This document shows positions 1 through 4,669 of a stretch of 8,038 nucleotides of DNA, one piece after another. This DNA comes from an uncultured Asticcacaulis sp. Lineage in GTDB: Bacteria; Pseudomonadota; Alphaproteobacteria; Caulobacterales; Caulobacteraceae. Location: assembly GCA_946482045.1 (NCBI GenBank), contig CAMLPZ010000193.1, forward strand, positions 1 to 8,038. The letters are read 5' to 3'. The notes below the pieces were generated by a model that was given only the letters and a program-made list of their open reading frames with translations, did not search any database and was not told the origin of the DNA. How positions within the stretch are numbered: position 1 is the stretch's first letter; the number at the start of each line of letters is the position of its first letter. The position numbers and the translations under genes were made by a program.

Positions 1-1
1 G

Positions 2-280
2 CTTGAACTCGACTACGCTGCCGTCTGCTGGGATGCCGATTTGCGCTATAATGACGGTTGGCAGGGCTGGAACTTCAAAGGCACACGCTGGCAGGCGATT
101 AATGACCGCTTCCGTCGCCTGTATTTAAAGAACGCCTATCGCGTCATTCTGACCCGCGCCCGCCAGGGCATGGTCATCTTCGTGCCCAAGGGCAATGAGG
201 CGGATGCCACGCGCCCGTCAGAATATTACGACGGCACCTATAATTATCTCGTCGGCTGCGGCTTCGCGCCACTTGTCTAA
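2..280 (+). CDS. DUF2075-type DNA/RNA helicase, C-terminal fragment (5' end outside window)
   Basis: Frame 2 is open from the first bases of the window to a TAA at 278-280, so only the last 92 residues or so of a larger protein are present. The fragment opens with LELDYAAVCWDADLRYNDGW and contains YLKNAYRVILTRARQGMVIF about two thirds of the way along. That second block resembles superfamily 1 helicase motif VI (the V/I-L-T-R-A-R core with the arginine finger), in the form typical of DUF2075/Schlafen-group-3 ATP-dependent helicase-like proteins. These are soluble NTPases, often in defence or nucleic-acid maintenance contexts, with poorly defined substrates. The Walker motifs lie outside the window, so activity cannot be judged. 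The family assignment rests on remembered motif similarity and is fairly secure; the exact role is unknown. No clear intrinsic terminator follows. Confidence 0.7.
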   Translation, partial: LELDYAAVCWDADLRYNDGWQGWNFKGTRWQAINDRFRRLYLKNAYRVILTRARQGMVIFVPKGNEADATRPSEYYDGTYNYLVGCGFAPLV

Positions 281-807
281 TTCAACAATGATCCGGCCAT
301 GGTGGTCTGTAACTTATCATCGAACCGCTTTGGGGGCGTCATCGCCGACGACGTGAGGTCAGCATAGTCGAGTTACGACCGCATTGCTTTGCGGTAGCCA
401 TGTATATGCGTTTAAGGCCTTGAACGCTGGTCTTCAGGGTCTCTTATGCATTTTTGGCAATATTTATGACTCAAAAGTGGCGGCTTTTTCACTTGTTAAC
501 GGCACATTTCGAAGAGAAAGGGCGCCGTTTTTCGCCTGTTCGGCGAATTGCGCACAGGATTTTTCGCCGGAGTCATCACGCTTAAGTGTGTGATTCAAAA
601 GACTCATTGCCAAAAAATGGCCGTAAAAAATCTGTGAAGTGTCTATTTTCTTGACTCCGGACTCTTGCTCCCGATTCGCAAATCACCTTACCCGAGGGGA
701 GGTGTTAAGCTTAACGAATCTGTAGGGATTTCCTGTTTAGCATGAAAGTTAACAGGACAGGCATCCCGCCTGGGCCGATCTGTTCCCACAAGCCGGGAGG
801 GGCTTAA
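281..807 (+). promoter_or_regulatory. ctrA upstream regulatory region with a dense GANTC cluster
   Basis: This 527-bp spacer holds no convincing gene. It carries eight GANTC sites (CcrM methylation motif) at 468-472, 570-574, 592-596, 601-605, 653-657, 660-664, 673-677 and 716-720. Seven of them fall within 151 bp. TTAA half-sites of the type bound by CtrA occur at 496, 582, 705, 711 and 749. The pair at 705-714 forms the palindrome GTTAAGCTTAAC, directly beside the last GANTC site. A TTGACT hexamer at 651-656 could be a -35 element overlapping a GANTC site, but no good -10 is seen. In Caulobacter, ctrA transcription is known to depend on GcrA and GANTC methylation (P1) and on CtrA itself (P2). 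Assigning these roles here is inference. An 11-bp inverted repeat links 451-461 and 606-616. Confidence 0.7.
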
Positions 808-1509
808 ATGCGCGTATTGCTGATTGAAGACGACAGCGCCACCGCTCAGAGCATCGAGCTGATGCTCAAGTCGGAAGGCTTCAACGTTTACACCACCGAC
901 CTTGGCGAAGAAGGCGTCGATCTGGGCAAGATCTACGACTACGACCTCATTCTGCTCGACCTGTCGCTGCCCGACATGTCCGGTCTTGAGGTCCTGCGTC
1001 AGCTGCGCGTTGGCAAGGTCAACACCCCCGTTATGATCCTTTCGGGTACCGCCGAAATCGAAACCAAGGTTAAGACTCTTGGCGGCGGCGCCGACGACTA
1101 TATGACCAAGCCTTTCCACAAGGACGAACTGATCGCGCGCATCCACGCCGTTGTCCGCCGTTCGAAGGGCCACGCCCAGTCGGTCATCCGCACCGGCGAT
1201 ATCGTCGTCAATCTGGACGCCAAGACCGTTGAAGTCTCCGGCAACCGCGTTCACCTGACGGGCAAGGAATACGAAATGCTGGAGCTGCTGTCGCTCCGCA
1301 AGGGCACGACCCTGACCAAGGAAATGTTCCTGAACCACCTGTACGGCGGTATGGATGAGCCCGAACTGAAGATCATCGACGTGTTCATCTGCAAGCTGCG
1401 CAAGAAGCTGGCCGTGGCCGCTGACGGCAATCACTATATCGAAACCGTCTGGGGCCGCGGCTATGTCCTGCGCGACCCGCACGATCAGTCGGGCACTGTC
1501 GCCGCGTAA
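808..1509 (+). CDS. ctrA: Cell-cycle response regulator CtrA
   Basis: This 233-residue OmpR-family response regulator and transcription factor controls the cell cycle, polar morphogenesis and replication initiation in Caulobacterales by binding TTAA-N7-TTAA sites. The receiver domain (about 1-115) has the acidic pair D8/D9, phospho-acceptor D51 in [11 protein letters not shown], switch residue S79 and invariant K101. The winged-helix DNA-binding domain (about 125-225) contains [12 protein letters not shown] and [14 protein letters not shown] and ends in [12 protein letters not shown]. The sequence is close to Caulobacter CtrA (231 residues) throughout. The tail ends in VAA, matching the C-terminal Ala-Ala that marks CtrA for ClpXP proteolysis. 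The start at 808 is supported by GGGAGGGG at 795-802. The gene stands alone, behind a long GANTC-rich leader and in front of a strong terminator. The chpT/cckA phosphorelay genes are not in the window. Confidence 0.98.
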   Translation: MRVLLIEDDSATAQSIELMLKSEGFNVYTTDLGEEGVDLGKIYDYDLILLDLSLPDMSGLEVLRQLRVGKVNTPVMILSGTAEIETKVKTLGGGADDYMTKPFHKDELIARIHAVVRRSKGHAQSVIRTGDIVVNLDAKTVEVSGNRVHLTGKEYEMLELLSLRKGTTLTKEMFLNHLYGGMDEPELKIIDVFICKLRKKLAVAADGNHYIETVWGRGYVLRDPHDQSGTVAA

Positions 1510-1534
1510 CGCAGCAGCCTGATTTCAAGACAAG

Positions 1535-1570
1535 AAAACGCCTGCCGCCCTCCTCGCGGCAGGCGTTTTT
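1535..1570. terminator. Bidirectional intrinsic terminator between ctrA and the convergent secretion operon
   Basis: A perfect 12-bp stem (1537-1548 paired with 1556-1567, AACGCCTGCCGC and its complement) encloses a 7-nt loop. On the + strand it runs into TTTTT (1566-1570), 27 bp after the ctrA stop. On the minus strand the preceding AAAA (1535-1538) supplies a U tract, 17 bp after the stop of the gene at 1585. It therefore can end both converging transcripts. Confidence 0.93.
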
Positions 1571-1584
1571 GCGTCTGGTCATTC

Positions 1585-2121
1585 TTATCGCAGGGTATTT
1601 TCCAGCGCGCGGCCAATCGTTTCCTGAAGCCGCAGGTCAAACTGCTGGCCGGCGACATCCTTCTGGAACTGCGTCAGGTCCGGCACGTTCAGCATGACGT
1701 TTACTTCCTGGCGGATGTCACGGTTGTCGGCCGTGTTGAAGATCAGGCCCGAGATCTGATCGCTGTCCAGGCCGTGCAGCACGACTGTTCCGCCATTGTC
1801 GCCGGGCAGATAAAGCCCAGTGCCAGGCGCGCCAAAGATATGGATGCCAGCGCCGGCCGCATCCGACAAGTCGGTGCTTCCGTTCGCGGCCGTCGTCGTC
1901 TGGACCGCGCCCTGGTCCGTCCAGGTCAGGTGGGTTTGTAGCGCCAGTTGGCCGTCGACATAGGTGCGGACCTCAGCGCCAAAACCGACCTCGAGGCCTG
2001 AGGGCGTCTGGAAGCCGCCGACTTCGCGCTCCAGTTCTTCGGCCGCCATGGGCTGGCTGTCCTGAGCCCAGGTGGGCGTAGCGAGAAGGGGGATCATCAG
2101 GTACCAAACAGCGTATTTCAT
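1585..2121 (-). CDS. Secreted protein of the Fap-like operon, with double-glycine-type motif (possibly FapE-like)
   Basis: The product has 178 residues. Residues 1-19 form a Sec signal peptide ending in TWA before QD. Shortly after it, at 27-36, comes AEELEREVGG, which matches the ELxxxxGG pattern of leaders cut by C39 peptidases. The rest is soluble and beta-rich looking: SGLEVGFGAEVRTYVDGQLA at 41-60, a Gly/Asn/Thr-rich middle, and a C-terminal stretch with QEVNVMLNVPDL at 138-149 and a likely final helix (158-178). No catalytic motif or membrane segment is seen. The start lies only 3 nt after the C39 gene stop, with AGGAA as ribosome-binding site inside that gene, so the two are probably translationally coupled. 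It is the last gene before the shared terminator. By position it could correspond to FapE, an accessory or minor secreted component of Fap fibres, but I cannot confirm homology by eye. Confidence 0.75.
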   Translation of the reverse strand: MKYAVWYLMIPLLATPTWAQDSQPMAAEELEREVGGFQTPSGLEVGFGAEVRTYVDGQLALQTHLTWTDQGAVQTTTAANGSTDLSDAAGAGIHIFGAPGTGLYLPGDNGGTVVLHGLDSDQISGLIFNTADNRDIRQEVNVMLNVPDLTQFQKDVAGQQFDLRLQETIGRALENTLR

Positions 2122-2124
2122 GTT

Positions 2125-2841
2125 TCAATTCCTGCCGATGGAGCCATCGATCGCCGCTGACACCTGGTAGATTGGCGGCAGTTCGCGTGTGAAACCGGAA
2201 AGCGAATCATCCGTCAGTGGGCTGCCCAGCGGCGCGATGGCGTAGGGTGTCCATTCCTCGTCGCGGTTATAGGCGGCCTTTGTCTTGTTCGACGCGTGGA
2301 CGGCGAAGATGACGCCGTTCCACATGGCGGCGAATTCGGCCCTGTTATAGGTTTTTAGCCCAAGGGCCGGATCGCCGACGAGGACGCGGCCGTCACGCAC
2401 GCCCTTGATGACGACGAAGTGGCGATAGGTGCCTACCGTCACCACGGCTATGGCCGGACGATTGATCTTGGCCAGCTGTTCGAAGGTGACGCGATAGCCG
2501 TCAGCTTCAAGGCCGTGGCTCGACAGATATTTCTTGATATCCAGAAGCGAAAAGCCGACCTTGCGGATACGATCCTTGTCGCCGACAGCGTACATGGCTT
2601 TAAAGACTTCAACTTCGGTGACCGGCAGGTCGTAGTGATAGTGCAAAAGCGTCGCCAGCGCCGCCGAGCCACAGCTATAATCGTATTGCTGGCGGACGAC
2701 CGTGCGGAACGGGATGTCGGCCATGCTGAGCACCGGCACATTGAAATGGATGCCGCCATCAGCAATCATCGCCTGTGCCTGGACGGCGCAGGGTGCGCAG
2801 GCAAATAACAAAGCGGTGGTGATGAGCGGGCTTAGTTTCAT
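2125..2841 (-). CDS. Periplasmic C39-family cysteine peptidase, FapD-like
   Basis: The product is a 238-residue exported peptidase. Residues 1-24 or so form a signal peptide (Lys2, hydrophobic core, AVQAQA). The C39 domain (about 45-185) has the complete catalytic set: Gln51 as oxyanion residue and Cys57 in RQQYDYSCGSAALATLL, His141 in YRHFVVIKG, and Asp157 in VLVGDPALG. C39 domains in bacteriocin exporters cut after double-glycine leaders. This one stands alone, with no ABC-transporter or membrane domains, as in FapD of the Pseudomonas functional-amyloid operon, which is needed for processing or secretion of Fap components. A 50-residue C-terminal tail (about 186-238) contains a conserved-looking PPIYQVSAAIDG. 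It starts 12 nt after the preceding gene, with GGAA close upstream, and lies 3 nt from the next. Likely substrates are the neighbouring secreted proteins. The peptidase call is secure; the FapD link is inference from architecture and context. Confidence 0.92.
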   Translation of the reverse strand: MKLSPLITTALLFACAPCAVQAQAMIADGGIHFNVPVLSMADIPFRTVVRQQYDYSCGSAALATLLHYHYDLPVTEVEVFKAMYAVGDKDRIRKVGFSLLDIKKYLSSHGLEADGYRVTFEQLAKINRPAIAVVTVGTYRHFVVIKGVRDGRVLVGDPALGLKTYNRAEFAAMWNGVIFAVHASNKTKAAYNRDEEWTPYAIAPLGSPLTDDSLSGFTRELPPIYQVSAAIDGSIGRN

Positions 2842-2853
2842 GTTTTCCAGAAC

Positions 2854-3216
2854 TTAAGGCAGGGGTGGAAGATCGGCGGTATTGGTAATGGTGACGCTGA
2901 TGCTGCCCTGCAGGTTCGAATTGTTGCCGGTATTGGTGACGAAATTGCCAACGCCGCTGAAGCCGCTCAGCGCTCCGGCCGAGAACGAAATGTCGCCGTT
3001 TGTGAGCGTATTGGCGACGATAGTGTTCCCGCTGTTGACGGCACTCAGATCCTGGTCGGAAATTGTGTTGATCTCGACGCCCTGGGCAGCGGTGGCGTCA
3101 AGATCTTCGGTGGTCATTTCTTCAGTGGCCACGGGCATTACGTCAGCGGGAGCTGGCCCGGTGGGGGCTGTGACCAGTGTGGCGGCCAACAGAGCGGCCG
3201 GGAAAAGTGTAATCAT
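2854..3216 (-). CDS. Small exported Asn/Gly/Thr-rich protein of the Fap-like operon
   Basis: The product has 120 residues. The N-terminus (about 1-24) is hydrophobic and Ala/Pro-rich and probably exports the protein, though it lacks the usual basic residue before the hydrophobic core. At 35-46 the motif TTEDLDATAAQG resembles a C39-type leader (ELD-x4-G), here with a final QG rather than GG. The rest (47-114) is rich in Asn, Thr, Ser, Gly and small hydrophobics, for example SGNTIVANTLTNGDISFSAG, a composition typical of self-assembling beta-structured surface proteins. Residues 86-103 share an ungapped motif, F-[AS]-G-[IV]-x6-NTG-x2-S-x2-Q allowing for one variable column, with residues 350-367 of the upstream repeat protein. 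An AAGGA site about 9 nt upstream supports the start. It may be a minor fibre subunit, nucleator or chaperone (FapA/FapB-like role); no clear family is recognised. Confidence 0.8.
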   Translation of the reverse strand: MITLFPAALLAATLVTAPTGPAPADVMPVATEEMTTEDLDATAAQGVEINTISDQDLSAVNSGNTIVANTLTNGDISFSAGALSGFSGVGNFVTNTGNNSNLQGSISVTITNTADLPPLP

Positions 3217-3249
3217 TGGAGATATCCTTGTTTGTTCCCGGAAAACCAG

Positions 3250-3279
3250 ACCCGGGCCGGCCGCCTAGCCGGCCCGGGT
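3250..3279 (-). terminator. Strong intergenic hairpin, candidate attenuator or mRNA-stabilising element
   Basis: A perfect 12-bp, GC-rich inverted repeat (3250-3261 and 3268-3279, ACCCGGGCCGGC and its complement) with a 6-nt loop lies in the 79-bp gap between the repeat-protein gene and the small exported protein gene. In the minus-strand transcript it is followed 3 nt later by only four U residues (TTTT), so termination is likely partial. Such a hairpin would give more transcript for the upstream structural protein than for the accessory genes downstream, or would protect the upstream mRNA from 3' decay. Confidence 0.7.
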
Positions 3280-3295
3280 TAACAGTGTTCGGTAG

Positions 3296-4444
3296 TTATT
3301 GACCGAAGCTGATATTGGCGTTGGCCGAAACGGCCGTTGCCACCTGGTTGATCGAGCCGATACCGGTATTGTTGCTGGCGGTCTGGATGCCGGCAAAGTT
3401 GGCATAAGAGCCGCCATCGGTGTCGATGGCGCCGGTGTTGACCTGGCTGTCATTGTCTTGGTCGGTCGACTGATCGATGCTGACGCCGCTGACTGACGCT
3501 TGCAACTGCTGGGTGTTCAGGCTGGTATAGGTGACCGATGAGTTGTTGTTCGAGTCGTTGACCGAGTTGTTGTTGTTCGAGTCCGACTGGCTCCAGCTGG
3601 AGCTGTCATTGTTCGAGGCATTGACCGAGTTGTTGTTGTTCGAATTGTGCGTCGAATTGTCCGAATGGTCCGAATTGTCGTTGTTCGAGTCATTCGTCGA
3701 GCTGTTGTTGTTCGAGTCGTTCGTCGAATTGTTGGAGTTGTCAGAGTTGTTCGAGTGATCCGAATTGTCGGTCGTCGAGTTGTTCGAAGCGTCGTGCGTC
3801 GAGTTGTCGGAGTTATTCGAATGATTCGAATTGTCGGTCGTCGAGTTGTTCGAAGCGTCGTGCGTCGAATTATCCGAGCTGTCGGAGTTGTTCGAGTTGT
3901 GAGTTGAGCTGTCGCTGGTCGAGTTATCCGAGTTGTCGGTCGTCGAATGATCGGAATTGTCAGCCCAGGTCGAATTGTCGGTGGTGCTGTTGTCTGAAGC
4001 GTCGTGCGTCGAGTTGTCGGAGTTGTTCGAGTGATCCGAGTTGTCGGTTATCGAGTGATTGGAATTGTCAGCCCAGGTTGAGTTGTCGGTTGTGCTGTTA
4101 TCCGAATTGTTCGAGTTGTCCGAATTGTCGGTCGTGGAGTGATCTGACGAATCGTGGGTCGAGTTGTCGCTATTGTCGGCCCAGGTCGAGTTGTCCGTTG
4201 TCGAGTTGTCCGTTGTCGAGTTGTTCGAATTGTCGGTTGTCGAATTGTCGTTATTCGAGTTGTGCGTCGAGGCGTCGGGAGCGGAATTGTCGGTCGTGTT
4301 GTTCGAGTTGTGAACCGAGCCGTCGTTTTCCGAGTTGTTATTGTAGCTGTCGGTAATGTCCTGCGCCATCGCGCCACCGGCAAGCGTCAGGCCCAGAGCC
4401 ATGGCCGATGCAGTGGCCAGTAATTTTAAAGTCTTCGAGGTCAT
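3296..4444 (-). CDS. Secreted low-complexity Asn/Ser/Asp/Thr/His repeat protein, candidate fibre or matrix subunit
   Basis: The product has 382 residues in three parts. Residues 1-27 are a classic Sec signal peptide (Lys4, Lys7, hydrophobic core, GGAMA before QD). Residues 30-304 consist almost wholly of N, S, D, T and H, built from DNS, NNS, DHS, TTDNS and THDAS blocks. Hydrophobic residues are nearly absent except for regularly placed Trp-Ala in three STWADNS units and one Trp near 284. Residues 305-382 are an ordinary-complexity C-terminal domain (Gln/Asn/Gly-rich, NTGIGSINQVATAVSANANI) ending in ISFGQ. Context between a FapF-like exporter and a FapD-like peptidase suggests it is the main exported subunit, taking the place of FapB/FapC although its repeats do not look like theirs. 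It could form a parallel beta stack with Asn/Ser/Thr ladders or a disordered, acidic, metal-binding brush. AAGG about 10 nt before the ATG is the ribosome-binding site. It has its own predicted CtrA-linked promoter. The function is inferred; the repeat architecture is seen directly. Confidence 0.88.
   Translation of the reverse strand: MTSKTLKLLATASAMALGLTLAGGAMAQDITDSYNNNSENDGSVHNSNNTTDNSAPDASTHNSNNDNSTTDNSNNSTTDNSTTDNSTWADNSDNSTHDSSDHSTTDNSDNSNNSDNSTTDNSTWADNSNHSITDNSDHSNNSDNSTHDASDNSTTDNSTWADNSDHSTTDNSDNSTSDSSTHNSNNSDSSDNSTHDASNNSTTDNSNHSNNSDNSTHDASNNSTTDNSDHSNNSDNSNNSTNDSNNNSSTNDSNNDNSDHSDNSTHNSNNNNSVNASNNDSSSWSQSDSNNNNSVNDSNNNSSVTYTSLNTQQLQASVSGVSIDQSTDQDNDSQVNTGAIDTDGGSYANFAGIQTASNNTGIGSINQVATAVSANANISFGQ
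3743..3874 (-). repeat. Tandem 66-bp (22-residue) repeat inside the repeat protein gene
   Basis: The 16-residue string DNSTHDASNNSTTDNS occurs at residues 191-206 and again at 213-228. A close third copy with one change lies at 143-158. At DNA level 3761-3802 and 3827-3868 are 42 nt of perfect identity at an offset of 66 nt. This points to recent duplication by slippage or unequal recombination, unlike the more diverged 36-residue repeats. Confidence 0.88.
3878..4201 (-). repeat. Three tandem 108-bp (36-residue) higher-order repeats inside the repeat protein gene
   Basis: The peptide TTDNSTWADNS occurs at residues 82-92, 118-128 and 154-164, exactly 36 residues apart each time. On the + strand the matching CCCAGG (Ser-Thr-Trp codons) recurs every 108 bp, near 3964, 4072 and 4180. 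Units share their first 11 residues and then diverge among DHS, DNS, NNS and THDAS blocks, so the copies are old or under relaxed constraint. Confidence 0.85.
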
Positions 4445-4503
4445 TTTAAGTCTACCTTTGAGATTTGAAGCCGGAGGAATGCCCTCCTGACTGGTACAAT
4501 CTC

Positions 4504-4543
4504 AATTTATCGACTTAGTTGCGTGTGGTTAAAATTTTTTTAA
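4504..4543 (-). promoter_or_regulatory. Predicted CtrA-dependent promoter of the repeat protein gene
   Basis: The AT-rich 225-bp gap before the repeat gene contains TTAA (4529-4532), exactly 7 nt, and TTAA (4540-4543), the full CtrA consensus, with a further TTAA at 4550-4553. Read on the minus strand, TTAACC (4532-4527) can serve as -35. It is followed after 17 nt by TAAATT (4509-4504) as -10, predicting a start near 4497 and a 5' leader of about 50 nt. CtrA-activated promoters in Caulobacter characteristically have the box overlapping -35. The leader holds a small hairpin (4473-4477 with 4483-4487). One GANTC site lies upstream at 4579-4583. Binding is inferred; the motif and spacing are seen. 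Confidence 0.65.
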
Positions 4544-4669
4544 ACAGAATTAAGTGGCAGGTATTCAGTACGTAAAGCGAGTCTATGACGCAAACGTCGT
4601 AAATAATCAACCTTTTTACATAAAAAATCAGTTATGTTTTCTGTTGGATCCGTTATTTTCATTCGGGGG

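Noticed and set aside
384..593. 69-codon open frame before ctrA
   Set aside because: It starts with TTG without a ribosome-binding site, its sequence is not protein-like, and it lies across the GANTC-rich regulatory leader.
688..1482. Long open frame of 264 codons on the minus strand opposite ctrA
   Set aside because: It is an antisense shadow of ctrA in GC-rich DNA. It has no ribosome-binding site, signal or family resemblance, while the + strand product is an unmistakable CtrA.
2125..2841. C39 peptidase as part of a bacteriocin export system
   Set aside because: There is no ABC transporter or membrane-fusion protein, and the peptidase has its own signal peptide. A periplasmic FapD-like role fits better.
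3743..4201. Regular repeats suggesting a CRISPR array
   Set aside because: The spacing is in multiples of 3, the repeats encode a continuous protein, the intervening segments are themselves repetitive, and no cas genes are present.
3531..4423. Several + strand open frames rich in Leu/Phe/Glu, Val/Arg or Ser/Cys
   Set aside because: They are low-complexity shadows created by the antisense of the Asn/Ser/Asp repeat codons. The minus-strand frame has a signal peptide, an ordinary C-terminal domain and operon context.
3296..4444. Repeat protein as an RTX calcium-binding toxin, ice-nucleation protein or curli subunit
   Set aside because: It lacks the GGxGxDxxx nonapeptides of RTX, the AGYGSTxT octapeptides of ice nucleation proteins and the Gln/Asn-Gly spacing of CsgA, and no type I secretion or csg genes are nearby.
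4587..4598. GACG-CAAA-CGTC as a terminator after the exporter gene
   Set aside because: The stem has only 4 bp and no adjoining U tract in the minus-strand transcript, so it is too weak to call.
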